20,485 nt of DNA from Bifidobacteriaceae bacterium (lineage in GTDB: Bacteria > Actinomycetota > Actinomycetes > Actinomycetales > WQXJ01). The notes beneath the pieces were generated by a model. It saw only the letters and a list, made by a program, of their open reading frames with translations. It was not told the DNA's origin and did not search any database. Position numbers and translations under genes: made by a program. How positions within the stretch are numbered: position 1 is the first letter of the stretch; every line of letters starts with the position of its first letter. The DNA is taken from positions 1 through 20,485 of the forward strand of contig JAITLE010000225.1 in assembly GCA_031278075.1 (NCBI GenBank), written 5' to 3'. Shown piece after piece: positions 1-7,708 of this stretch.

Positions 1-846
1 GGCGTGCTCTTGGCGACGCGGCGGGACCAGGGCGCGGGATTGATCGCGGCCCGTCCGGGCCCCGCCCGCGCGCCACGGACGCTGGCCGGGCCACTCGGTC
101 TGGTCTGGCGGCGGACCCGCGGGAGCTGGTTCGGCTGGACGGCGGGCGCGGTGACCTTGGGCTTGTGCATGGGGCCGGTGCTCGGGTCGATGGGCGACTA
201 TTTGGCGGACAACCCGACGATGGCCGAGATGCTCGGAATCGACCCGACGGCGGGCGACGCCGCCATGGTCGAGGGCTTCAGCGCGGTCCTGATTCTGTAC
301 ATCGCGATGCTGTCAGGTGCTGGCGCGATCTCGGCGGTGGGCGCGTTCGCTGCCGACGAGCGGCAAGGCTTGGTCGCTCGGCAGTTGGCGGAGGCCGTCC
401 CAAGGACGCGGCTGTTGGGCTCGACAGCGGGGGCCGCGACGGCCTGCGCGCTAGTCGGGTTCAGCGCGGGCGCGGGGGCATATGCGCTGGTCGTGGCGCT
501 GGATTCGACGCTGTCGCCAAGCCTGGCCCTAGGTGTGGCCGGCGCGGCGCTCCGCGCCTTCCCGGGCCTGATCGCCACCGTCGCGTTGGCTGTCTTCCTG
601 GTCGCGGCCGTCCCACGCCTGGCAGCCCTCAGCTGGGCGCCGTTCGGCTACGCGTTCCTACAAGTCATCCTGGGGCCCATGCTGCGCCTGCCGGACTGGA
701 CGCGGTACCTGTCCCCGCTCAGCGCGGCGCCCTATTCACCGGCTGCGGAACCGGATTGGCCCGCACTGACGGCGCTCCTCGCCGTCGCAGCCGTGCTCAC
801 CTGGGCTGCGCTGCGCCGCTTCCGCGCCCGCGACCTGCTCGCCTGA
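1..846 (+). CDS. ABC-2 type transporter permease, C-terminal part (5' partial)
   Basis: This is the C-terminal portion of an integral-membrane permease of an ABC exporter. The frame is open from the left edge of the window with no convincing start codon, so the N-terminus lies outside. About six hydrophobic segments can be seen, starting near WFGWTAGAVTLGL, then VLILYIAMLSGAGAI, ACALVGFSAGAGAYALVV, LIATVALAVFLVAAV, a WAPFGYAFLQVILG stretch and a final TALLAVAAVLTWAAL. It ends in a basic tail with RARDLLA. The pattern (WRRTRGSWFGW entry helix, MAEMLGID loop, ADERQGLVARQLAEAVPRTRLL cytoplasmic loop) resembles the second half of two-part actinobacterial permeases often labelled polyketide or antibiotic exporters, which are around 530 residues. 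The ATPase partner should lie upstream, outside the window. The substrate cannot be told. It converges on the VanW gene with a 6-bp gap. Confidence 0.8.
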   Translation, partial: GVLLATRRDQGAGLIAARPGPARAPRTLAGPLGLVWRRTRGSWFGWTAGAVTLGLCMGPVLGSMGDYLADNPTMAEMLGIDPTAGDAAMVEGFSAVLILYIAMLSGAGAISAVGAFAADERQGLVARQLAEAVPRTRLLGSTAGAATACALVGFSAGAGAYALVVALDSTLSPSLALGVAGAALRAFPGLIATVALAVFLVAAVPRLAALSWAPFGYAFLQVILGPMLRLPDWTRYLSPLSAAPYSPAAEPDWPALTALLAVAAVLTWAALRRFRARDLLA

Positions 847-852
847 CTCCGG

Positions 853-3621
853 TCAACCCCCCGTGGCGGTCTTGCAGACGATCGCGTTCATGGGGGAATA
901 GCGCCAGGTCCAGGTCTCTTTCGGCTGGGCGGCGCCCTGAGGGTCGGTCTTGATCCGCCAGTATTCGACTTGGAAGCCGGAGCTGCCAGCCGACTGCGGC
1001 TTGCAATCCGCCGCCGTCGATTCGATAGTCTTCGGCGCGACATAGGAATGCGGCGCCCCGATCTCCGCCTCGACGCTCCAATACTTGGTGGACCACAGCT
1101 CAACCCAAACCTTCAAACCGTCCGTCACGCCGGCCCGCAGGACCACGCCGTAAGGCGTGTCGTTCTCGAACACATTGTCGATCTCGCCTTCCCAGATCGT
1201 GGCCTCGCGACCCATCGGGTAACGCGAGAAATAGTTCGAGTGCGGCGTGTGCGCCACATCCACCATTCCCGCCAGGTGCGCCGCGTTGTACAACGTGGTC
1301 GAGAATTGCGAGAGCCCGCCGCCGATGCCGTCCTGAGAGACACCCGCCACCACCACGCCCGCGTTGAACCAGCCCGTCTCGGCGCTGCGGTGCCCAAGCG
1401 CCTGGTCGAGTGAGAATCTCTCACCGGGCCGGACCACCATTCCCGTGACGATCTCCGCGGCTTTCCGGAGGTTTCTGGTCCGGTTGTAATCGTTTGTCGC
1501 CTGTGTCTCGAAACGCCCCACAACCTCTTTGACGCCGAGTTTCTCCAATTCGGCTCGGCCCTCTGCCGGGTCGGCGGTGACCAGGGGCGCGGTCGCGACC
1601 CGCGCAGATCCTTCGGCGAGCGCGGCCTTCGCCACCGACTCAGCCAAGCCGGCCGGGTCCAACGCCGTCCCTGGCGTCCCGTCCTTGATCACCACCTGGT
1701 CGCCTTCGAACACGAAACGCGCGTTGGCAGGGTTGGCGGTCACGCCAGCCGGGAGCGCCTGCGCGGCCGCGGCCACCAGGAGCTGCACGTCCCACGACAG
1801 CGCGAGGGGACCTTCGGCGCCGTCCGGACGAACGGCATCGGACACTGGCAGGATGAACGCCGCCGCCGCCAGCTCGCCGACCGACAGTTCGAACGTCGTG
1901 TCGCCCACCGACACCGTCACCGGGCCGCTGAGCAGCGGTTCCGCGATCTCGGTGACCGCGCGGTCAAGTTCGGCCTGGTCGACCAGTGGCAGCGTCGCGA
2001 CGGTCGGCAACGTCCACGGCTGGCTCGTCACAAGATAGTTGTCACGCACATAGGACGATGCCGTCGTCACGTCGAGCGAAAGCCCTGACGCTGGCGGGGT
2101 GGTCACCACCGCGCCTGTCGCGACGCTGAGCGTGGCGTCGACTGGGGGCACGTCCCACTGAGCGGCGAGGTCGCTCAGGTGGGTGTCCAACGCGGTCGAG
2201 TCGACCACGACAGCAGGCTTGACCGGGCCCAAACCCGTGATGTGCTCCCACAAACGGGCTGGGCGGAAATCGAGGCCGACCAGGGGCCGCACGGTGCTCT
2301 CGGCGGAGAAGCTGAGCCCGGCGACCAGCGGATCGATCACCACGTCTTGTTCGCCGAGCGTGGCGTGGATCGGCGCCTTCGACAGCGTGTCGAGTTCCTG
2401 GTCGAGTTTCGCCACCGCCTCCTGGGACGTGAGCCCGCCGATCTCGACGCCCGCGACCGTGATGTCCTTCGGCACAAGGTCCGCGAAGTAGTAGGCGGCG
2501 CCGACGTAACCCCCGCCGAGGACCGCCACTGTGATCACCAGCGGGATCAGCGCCCTGCGCAGCTTGCGTCGCCGCGACCGGCGCAGCGCGCGGACGTCGA
2601 GCCGGGCGGTGCCGTCTTGGCCCGCGCGGGCCGAGCGGACCGGGACTTGTTCGGAGGTTCGCTCCAGTTCTCGCTCCAACGGGGCCGCGCCTGGGGTCAC
2701 GGGTGTCGCCAGCGAGACGCGCCGCGGGACGTCGGGCCGCGCCGCGGCCTCCGGGCGGGGTGGACGCCCGCGCTGGGGCGCACGCTCTGGGCCGGGCGGA
2801 CTCGGCGGGCGGGCGCCGCCCGGCGGGCCACCCACCCGCTGCCAGGTAGGCGTCGGGGGCGCCTGTGGCGGCGAGACCGGGGGCGGTTGCGGCGGTGTCG
2901 AAGCGGGGGAGGAAGCCGCGGGCGGGGACGGTTGCGGCGTCCGCTCCGCAGGCGCGAGCGGCGGCGGGGAGGGCGGCGGCGCTGGGGCCGACTGAAGCGA
3001 TCGCCGAACGGGCTCGTCAGGCGCCACCGTCTCGACCACGAGTGGCCGCGGAGCCGGCGCCACGCGACGGTGTTTCGGTGGCGCCGCAGGGGGGACAGTC
3101 CCGCCGTCATCCAGGGCGAACGCTCGCGCCGGGCGGTCGCGCGGCGCTAACGGCCGGTCCCAAAGCGGCGCGGACGAATTAGCGTCCATCGATGATAGGA
3201 GCGCGGCCTCCGCCAGCAGGTCGATTGGCGACATCCCCAGGCTTGAAGCAGCGGAGACGGGCGGCGCTGGCGGCGATGCCGGGGTTGGCGGCGATGCCGG
3301 CGATGCCGGCGCTGGCGACGCTGGCGGCGCTGGCGACGCTGCCGGGGTTGGCGAGGAAGGCTCCGCGGGCGGAGAACCCGGCCCATCCGGGGGCGCTGTG
3401 GCGGACGGCACGGGCAAGGCGGACGGAGCCTCCGAATCAGGCGGGGGCGCCGCGACGGGCGACTCGGGCGGATGCGCCGAGCCATTCGGAGACGCGGGCG
3501 GATGCGCCGAGCCGTCCGGGGACTCGGGGGCGGGAGACTGGGCTGGGACGGGCGGCACGGCATCGTCGCTTGGGCGCGCGGCTGACGTGTCGGCGCGGTC
3601 GCCGCGCGGCTGCTTCTCCAC
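853..3621 (-). CDS. VanW family protein with peptidoglycan-binding domains and long Pro-rich N-terminus
   Basis: This 922-residue type-II membrane protein probably acts at the cell wall. Residues 1 to about 350 are low-complexity Pro/Ala/Ser with repeats of the ASPAPASPASPP kind. A basic stop (RRSRRRKLRR) precedes one transmembrane helix at about 358-378. Next come two YoaR/PG_binding_4-like repeats (about 380-690; the phrase GGLTSQEAVAKLDQEL is typical). A C-terminal VanW domain starts near 700 and carries NRTRNLRKAAEIV, RPGERFSLDQALG and the hallmark GGGLSQFSTTLYNAA. The Cys found in many Firmicutes VanW motifs is Ser here, as I recall for actinobacterial members. VanW is encoded in some vancomycin-resistance clusters but its reaction is unknown, and this gene by itself is not evidence of resistance. 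The start is GTG; the purine-rich GGGGGGTGAG sits about 8-12 bases upstream, so the start is only fairly secure. It lies 144 bp downstream of the glycyl-radical enzyme. Confidence 0.88.
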   Translation of the reverse strand: MEKQPRGDRADTSAARPSDDAVPPVPAQSPAPESPDGSAHPPASPNGSAHPPESPVAAPPPDSEAPSALPVPSATAPPDGPGSPPAEPSSPTPAASPAPPASPAPASPASPPTPASPPAPPVSAASSLGMSPIDLLAEAALLSSMDANSSAPLWDRPLAPRDRPARAFALDDGGTVPPAAPPKHRRVAPAPRPLVVETVAPDEPVRRSLQSAPAPPPSPPPLAPAERTPQPSPPAASSPASTPPQPPPVSPPQAPPTPTWQRVGGPPGGARPPSPPGPERAPQRGRPPRPEAAARPDVPRRVSLATPVTPGAAPLERELERTSEQVPVRSARAGQDGTARLDVRALRRSRRRKLRRALIPLVITVAVLGGGYVGAAYYFADLVPKDITVAGVEIGGLTSQEAVAKLDQELDTLSKAPIHATLGEQDVVIDPLVAGLSFSAESTVRPLVGLDFRPARLWEHITGLGPVKPAVVVDSTALDTHLSDLAAQWDVPPVDATLSVATGAVVTTPPASGLSLDVTTASSYVRDNYLVTSQPWTLPTVATLPLVDQAELDRAVTEIAEPLLSGPVTVSVGDTTFELSVGELAAAAFILPVSDAVRPDGAEGPLALSWDVQLLVAAAAQALPAGVTANPANARFVFEGDQVVIKDGTPGTALDPAGLAESVAKAALAEGSARVATAPLVTADPAEGRAELEKLGVKEVVGRFETQATNDYNRTRNLRKAAEIVTGMVVRPGERFSLDQALGHRSAETGWFNAGVVVAGVSQDGIGGGLSQFSTTLYNAAHLAGMVDVAHTPHSNYFSRYPMGREATIWEGEIDNVFENDTPYGVVLRAGVTDGLKVWVELWSTKYWSVEAEIGAPHSYVAPKTIESTAADCKPQSAGSSGFQVEYWRIKTDPQGAAQPKETWTWRYSPMNAIVCKTATGG

Positions 3622-3765
3622 TTGTTTGGCTCACCCCCCTGACTGGTGTTGTCCACCAGTCTAAGTCGCACCACTGGCACGACCGCTGCGCGAGCGAAGC
3701 AGTGGGCGCCGGCACGTCCGCTCCGCGGCGAAGCTCGGCTCGGGTGGCGCCGCGCCGCCGCCACG
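3622..3765. other. Intergenic gap between glycyl-radical enzyme and VanW gene
   Basis: This 144-bp non-coding stretch holds a small hairpin right after the enzyme stop codon (listed separately), short inverted arms CCACTG / CAGTGG, and a G-run upstream of the VanW GTG start. I see no convincing -35/-10 pair. The VanW gene may be read through from the upstream operon or have its own promoter here. Confidence 0.5.
3744..3764 (-). terminator. Weak GC hairpin after glycyl-radical enzyme gene
   Basis: Arms GTGGCG (3744-3749) and CGCCAC (3759-3764) flank a 9-base loop, starting 1 base after the enzyme's TAG stop on the minus strand. There is no T-tract, so termination is only a possibility. Such U-less hairpins are common behind actinobacterial genes. 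Confidence 0.3.
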
Positions 3766-6045
3766 CTATTGGGTCAGCAACCGATCAACCACCAGTTGAC
3801 GGAACTCGGGTGAAAGCGAGGAGAAATAGGCGGTGAAACCCGTCACTCTGACCACCAGGTCCGGGAACAGCGCCGGATCAGCGTGAGCCTGGCGGATTTT
3901 ATCCGCGTCGACGATGTTGATGTTGACCAGCGTGCCGCCCAACTCGAAATGGGCGCGGATCAACTGGCCGACGCGTTTGGCGCCGTCCTTGATCGAGGTG
4001 ATGGACGGGTCCAATTCCAACTGGAGTGGAGCGGTGTTGCCGTAGCCGCATTGGACTGAGGCGACGGCACTGGAAAGCGCGGTCGCGGCGCCGTCAGCGC
4101 GGAAGCCCGGCAGCGGGTTGGCGCCGTGGTTTATCGGCGCGCCGGCGTGGCGGCCGTTCGGCGTGGCTCCGACGTCACGGCCCATCGCGAGAGTCAAGGA
4201 CCACGAGAACAGCCCGGGAATCAGACGGGCGCCCTTGACGGGCGTCGGTTTGGCCCGCACCGCGTCCACAAACACCTCGGTGACCCGCGGCGCCCACCGG
4301 TCGGCGGCGCTGTTCCCCGAGCCGTAGCGGCTTGACCGGCTCAGCAATAGTCGCGCCCGTTCCCCCGACGGGCCGGCAAAATCCGAACGGACCGCGGCGT
4401 GAACCTGCTCGAACGTGAGCCTTCCTTGTTCTTCGACCCGTTCTTGGAGCGCCCCCAGACTGTCTGCCACGACCGCGTTGCCTGCTCCGTCCACGCCTAT
4501 GTTGTAGAACTCGACACCTCCGTCGCTGACATCGCGGCCGGACTCGATGGCGCCGTGACACATCAGGTTGAGCAGAATCTCCGGCAAATTGTGTTTCTGG
4601 TGCAGCAAGTGGAAATCAATTCCGTCGGCCACCGCCGCGACGGCGTCACGCACATGCGCTCCGAACAATTCAAACAGCCGCTCCGTGGAACGCGGCCCCG
4701 CTGCCGCCATCATTTCGTCAAACGCGATCTCGAAGCATTTCGCCAGATTGATCTTGACGCAATCGTTGATGCAGTACTCACGGCCGGGCAGCGCCATCCA
4801 GTTGCATCCCACCGCGATCCGTCGCCGTGCCAGCTCCGCCGGATAGCCGGCCCGCATGAAGCCCTCCGTCAACGCTTTGTCGCCCGAGAATCTGGGCCAG
4901 CCGTTGCGGCGTCGGACCAGGCATTCCACGCCGTAATCGAACAGCTCCGGGTCTAGGCCATCGTGCACGCGGATGGTGATGTTGCAGCTCACGTCCAGCG
5001 CATCGCAGGCCTCCAGGACCAGGAACGAGACTCGACTCGTCAGGTCCCTGCCGTCTGGCCCGGGACCGCCGATCTGGTAATAGCGGGTGTCCGCAGCCAG
5101 GAGAGACGCTATGAAGTAGCGCGCGGCATCGTCGGTGACGCGGCCTTCAGCGACGTCCGACTCGTAGTACGGGCGCAGCAATTCGTCTAGCTGCCCGCCC
5201 GCGCCGTCGCGGTTGTAAGAACGCGAGGCGATCGCGAACCACGCCATGAATTGGCAGGCGTCCCGGAGCGTGTGAGGCGCCCCCTCCACAAGCCGTGCGT
5301 TGCATTCCCGCATATCCACCAGGTTGGCGCGGGTAGCAGCGTCTTCTTCGGCGGCGATCAGGCGGTCGATCTCCGTGATGGTGTGGCGCATCCATTGCTG
5401 GATCCCACGCACCACCAGCTCTTCCGCCCGGTAAAAGGCGCGCTGCTCATCGTCTAGATGGTCCGCCGCCGCGTGGCGACGAATTTTGTCCAGCAACCCG
5501 CCCCAGCCCAATTCGAGCCCGATCCGGAAATCAACGCACATATGATTCGGCGCGCCGATGCCGTCTATCGAGCAGTATTTGCGCAGTTGCGGCAGCAGCG
5601 CGGTGAACGGGTATTCTGGGTTCCAGCTGAAATCATCTGCGCGGCCCGTCCGGAGCCGGCCGAGGAAGAAGTACATGCCCCCGGCGAGGGCGCTGTCTTT
5701 GTCGACATAGGGGGGCATGGTGTCGCAGAAGCGATAAAAGTTCTCGGCGCAGGCGTCGAACCCGTAGAACAGGCCGTCGGGATGGTTCGCTTGGTTGACC
5801 CAGCGGTAAGGCGCCGGCGGGATGTGCGTGTTGTAATCGTCTTCGTCGGCGTGGCCGTAGAGCGCGGTTTTGGCGCGCGTCTCGCGCACCTTGGCCGCCC
5901 TGAGCCGCTGATATTGGGGACGGTACGGGTCGCCAGCCGCTGATCCCGTCGCGTCCGGCCGGGCGGAAACAGGCCGCCGCTCGGGCGCCGGCCCCACGGG
6001 CGCCGCAGACTGCGCCGCCACCGAAGAAAGAGTCTCGGGGATCAC
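3766..6045 (-). CDS. Glycyl-radical enzyme (pyruvate formate-lyase-like), substrate unknown
   Basis: This 759-residue cytoplasmic glycyl-radical enzyme belongs to an oxygen-sensitive family that uses a protein Gly radical to make a thiyl radical on an active-site Cys. The radical loop is clear near the C-terminus: RVTGFTAYF with the radical Gly at about 736, matching the family consensus RVxGYxAxF. The expected PFL-like barrel phrases are present (YYQIGGPGPDGRDLTSRVS, DGGVEFYNIG, DSLGALQERV, GATPNGRHAGAPI). The thiyl Cys is most likely Cys414 in VGCNWMALPG. Pyruvate formate-lyase has adjacent Cys-Cys here, and glycerol/diol dehydratases, choline lyase and arylacetate decarboxylases have Cys-Val-Glu; this protein has Cys-Asn-Trp, followed by further Cys in REYCINDCVKINLAKC. 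It is therefore not a standard PFL or GCVE-type lyase. The GTG start is 2 bp after the activase stop, with GGAGG 7 bases upstream, so the two genes are translationally coupled. No microcompartment or transporter gene is adjacent to hint at the substrate. Confidence 0.93.
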   Translation of the reverse strand: MIPETLSSVAAQSAAPVGPAPERRPVSARPDATGSAAGDPYRPQYQRLRAAKVRETRAKTALYGHADEDDYNTHIPPAPYRWVNQANHPDGLFYGFDACAENFYRFCDTMPPYVDKDSALAGGMYFFLGRLRTGRADDFSWNPEYPFTALLPQLRKYCSIDGIGAPNHMCVDFRIGLELGWGGLLDKIRRHAAADHLDDEQRAFYRAEELVVRGIQQWMRHTITEIDRLIAAEEDAATRANLVDMRECNARLVEGAPHTLRDACQFMAWFAIASRSYNRDGAGGQLDELLRPYYESDVAEGRVTDDAARYFIASLLAADTRYYQIGGPGPDGRDLTSRVSFLVLEACDALDVSCNITIRVHDGLDPELFDYGVECLVRRRNGWPRFSGDKALTEGFMRAGYPAELARRRIAVGCNWMALPGREYCINDCVKINLAKCFEIAFDEMMAAAGPRSTERLFELFGAHVRDAVAAVADGIDFHLLHQKHNLPEILLNLMCHGAIESGRDVSDGGVEFYNIGVDGAGNAVVADSLGALQERVEEQGRLTFEQVHAAVRSDFAGPSGERARLLLSRSSRYGSGNSAADRWAPRVTEVFVDAVRAKPTPVKGARLIPGLFSWSLTLAMGRDVGATPNGRHAGAPINHGANPLPGFRADGAATALSSAVASVQCGYGNTAPLQLELDPSITSIKDGAKRVGQLIRAHFELGGTLVNINIVDADKIRQAHADPALFPDLVVRVTGFTAYFSSLSPEFRQLVVDRLLTQ

Positions 6046-6047
6046 GA

Positions 6048-7067
6048 TCAGTCCTCCATTTGTTTGACTTTGACGCCGGATCGGGCCGCTTGGTCGACCA
6101 GGGCTCGCATCCGCACCCTCGACGGCGGCTGCAACCCATTGAGGGCGAAGGGCTTGCCCAAGCGTGCGAATTTCTCTTCCGCGAACGGGTTGTAGGGCAG
6201 GAGTTCGTAGTACAACGCGTTCCCCAGCGAGGCGACGAATTCCGCGATCGCGGGGATCTCGGAATCGTTCAAGCCTGGAATCACCGGTGTGCGCACGATC
6301 ACCTGCCTCTTCGCCTCCGCCAACCGGCGAGCGTTGGCCAAGATTGCCCGGTTTGGCCGGCCGGTCAAGCGTTTATGCAGGTCGGAGTCCAGCGCCTTGA
6401 TGTCGAACATCACCGGCTCGAGACGTCGCAGCACGTCCTCGATGGCGGTCCATGGAAAACACAGGGCCGTCTCCACCGCGCACCCGACGCCCTCCGCGCG
6501 ACACAGCTCGGCGACCGCCGCGATGAAGTCCTTTTGCAGCAGCGGCTCGCCGCCCGAGAAAGTCACACCCCCGTCGTCTCCGTAATAGGGCTTGTCGACC
6601 AGGACCTCAGCGGCCAGCGCGGCGGGCTCCACTGTGCGCCCGATCACCACTCTGGCCCCGGCCACGCAGGCGTCAACACAGTCGAAGCATGCTCGGCAAC
6701 GCGAGAAGTCCGTGACCGGCGTTTCTCGGGACTCCAGCGCGGCGTCCCTGCCGTCCCGGCCGTCCCGGCCGGCCCTGGGGACGCAGCCGTCCTCGCCGGG
6801 TCGGCTGCCGCCGCCCCAGGCGCCACCCCTGGGCCCGCTCCATCCGATCGCGCCGTTCCGGCAGGCGGCCACGCAGTCTCCGCAACTGACACAGTTGGCG
6901 GCGATGAAAGCCAACTGCGGCCCAAGCGGGATGGTCTCGGGGTTGTGACACCACACGCAGCGCAGGTTGCAGCCCTTCAAGAACACAGTGGTCCTGATCC
7001 CCGGGCCGTCGTGAACCGAGAAACGCTGCACGTCGGTGACCACGCCGCGTGTTCGCGCCGCGGTCAC
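6048..7067 (-). CDS. Radical SAM glycyl-radical enzyme activating enzyme
   Basis: This activase would use S-adenosylmethionine and a 4Fe-4S cluster to place the Gly radical on the enzyme encoded 2 bp downstream. From the chosen GTG start it has 339 residues. The radical-SAM motif is GCNLRCVWC (Cys33, Cys37, Cys40), preceded by VHDGPGIRTTVF, which is typical of the family. A ferredoxin-like insert carries two more 4Fe-4S motifs, CVSCGDCVAAC (59-69) and CRACFDCVDAC (124-134), as in activases of the dehydratase and decarboxylase type, not in the short PFL activase. GGVTFSGGEPLLQ is the SAM-binding GGE motif. Between the two clusters is an atypical Gly/Arg/Asp-rich stretch (about 77-117, with GRDGRDGRD). 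The frame stays open to 7394, but the extra 109 residues are Pro/Arg-rich and run over GC repeats; GTG at 7067 has GGAG 7 bases upstream, so I place the start there. Confidence 0.92.
   Translation of the reverse strand: MTAARTRGVVTDVQRFSVHDGPGIRTTVFLKGCNLRCVWCHNPETIPLGPQLAFIAANCVSCGDCVAACRNGAIGWSGPRGGAWGGGSRPGEDGCVPRAGRDGRDGRDAALESRETPVTDFSRCRACFDCVDACVAGARVVIGRTVEPAALAAEVLVDKPYYGDDGGVTFSGGEPLLQKDFIAAVAELCRAEGVGCAVETALCFPWTAIEDVLRRLEPVMFDIKALDSDLHKRLTGRPNRAILANARRLAEAKRQVIVRTPVIPGLNDSEIPAIAEFVASLGNALYYELLPYNPFAEEKFARLGKPFALNGLQPPSRVRMRALVDQAARSGVKVKQMED
6053..6057 (-). promoter_or_regulatory. Ribosome binding site deciding the GTG start of the glycyl-radical enzyme
   Basis: On the minus strand GGAGG lies 7 bases before the GTG at 6045, inside the last codons of the activase gene. 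This fixes the start and shows tight translational coupling. Confidence 0.8.
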
Positions 7068-7074
7068 GGAATCA

Positions 7075-7078
7075 CTCC
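7075..7078 (-). promoter_or_regulatory. Ribosome binding site supporting the GTG start of the activase
   Basis: GGAG on the minus strand lies 7 bases before the GTG at 7067. The conserved family region (VVTDVQRFSVHDGPG) begins just 8 residues after this start, which supports it over the longer open frame. Confidence 0.65.
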
Positions 7079-7156
7079 GCCCGGGCGCCGGCAGTCCTTG
7101 CGGATCACTGGCGATGCTCCCCTCATCCTTGGTCTCTCCCCCTCGACGGCCCGTTC

Positions 7157-7169
7157 GTGTCCGTGACAC
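7157..7169. promoter_or_regulatory. Perfect palindrome, candidate operator upstream of activase
   Basis: The sequence GTGTC-CGT-GACAC is a perfect inverted repeat with 5-base arms, centred about 96 bp upstream of the activase start. A minus-strand TTGACG (7179-7184) lies beside it and could be a -35 element, although I see no good -10. A repressor or activator controlling the glycyl-radical operon could bind here. Chance occurrence in GC-rich DNA cannot be excluded. Confidence 0.3.
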
Positions 7170-7191
7170 AGGCCGAAGCGTCAACACCCAA

Positions 7192-7205
7192 CCGAAACGA
7201 TTCGG
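7192..7205. promoter_or_regulatory. Second palindrome, candidate operator upstream of activase
   Basis: CCGAA-ACGA-TTCGG is an inverted repeat with perfect 5-base arms, centred about 36 bp upstream of the GTGTC palindrome on the minus strand. It lies in a small, relatively AT-richer island just before the GC repeats, as expected of a promoter region. The binding protein is unknown. Confidence 0.25.
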
Positions 7206-7288
7206 CACCAATGGTTCTAGGATACCCCAGCCGCACGCCGACGATGGGTCATTCCTGTCCCCGCCGTGGCCGGGGCGCGGCCGGCGCG

Positions 7289-7339
7289 GCGGGCGGCGGG
7301 CGGCGGCGGGCGGCGGGCGGCGGCGGGCGGCGGGCGGCG
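7289..7339. repeat. 17-bp GC tandem repeat, three copies
   Basis: Three perfect copies of GCGGGCGGCGGGCGGCG occupy 7289-7305, 7306-7322 and 7323-7339. The plus strand is a dense series of GGG runs that could fold into a G-quadruplex. It is read as Pro/Arg codons only if the activase start is wrongly pushed upstream. Confidence 0.85.
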
Positions 7340-7396
7340 GCAGGAAGGTTACAGCTTGTTGGGGATTCGGGCCGATCCGGGCGGACCTCACCATTC

Positions 7397-7429
7397 CTAC
7401 ACTTCTCTGCCCAGGAGCGAGAAGTGTAG
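7397..7429. repeat. Hairpin of 158-bp repeat, copy 1
   Basis: Perfect 10-base arms CTACACTTCT (7397-7406) and AGAAGTGTAG (7420-7429) flank a 13-base loop. The loop differs from the other copies at two bases (CT instead of TC just after the left arm). Confidence 0.85.
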
Positions 7430-7446
7430 AGATACGCGCCCCGCGC

Positions 7447-7485
7447 CACGCCCCACAGCTTCACCCTAAACCCCCTCGGGGCGTG
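7447..7485 (+). terminator. Hairpin inside repeat copy 1, terminator-like on plus strand
   Basis: CACGCCCC (7447-7454) pairs perfectly with GGGGCGTG (7478-7485), followed by TTT. The matching place in copy 2 has lost the perfect pairing (CACGGCCA and AGGGCGTG), so this fold is particular to copy 1. There is no plus-strand gene just before it, which weakens the terminator reading. Confidence 0.25.
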
Positions 7486-7554
7486 TTTCCGCAGGTCAGA
7501 GCCTTGTGGTCGTTGCGGGCCGGTAGACGCCGATCCGGGCGGACCTCACCATTC

Positions 7555-7587
7555 CTACACTTCTTCGCCCAGGAGCGAGAAGTGTAG
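7555..7587. repeat. Hairpin of 158-bp repeat, copy 2
   Basis: The same 10-base arms flank the loop TCGCCCAGGAGCG. With one bulged T the loop can extend the stem by CGC/GCG, leaving CCAGGA at the tip. Confidence 0.85.
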
Positions 7588-7708
7588 AGATACGCGCCCC
7601 GCGCCACGGCCAACAGCTTCACCCGCAACCTCCTCAGGGCGTGTTTCCGCAGGTCAGAGCCTTGTGGCCGTTGCGGGCCGGTAGACGCCGATCCGGGCGG
7701 ACCTCACC

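Noticed and set aside
853..3621. Vancomycin resistance gene
   Set aside because: VanW-domain proteins are common in bacteria without resistance and no vanH, vanA or vanX-like gene is in the window.
3766..6045. Calling the gene pyruvate formate-lyase (pflB)
   Set aside because: Although the length (759) equals that of E. coli PflB, the Cys-Cys active site is absent and the adjacent activase is of the two-cluster type.
7068..7394. 109-residue N-terminal extension of the activase reading frame
   Set aside because: The extra residues are Pro/Arg low complexity translated from the GC repeat and part of the 158-bp repeat, the family-conserved region starts just after GTG 7067, and that GTG has a good ribosome site.
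7036..7587. Small plus-strand proteins across the repeat region
   Set aside because: The frames are made of the repeats themselves (the same IRADPGG-like string recurs), have no ribosome sites and no recognisable features.
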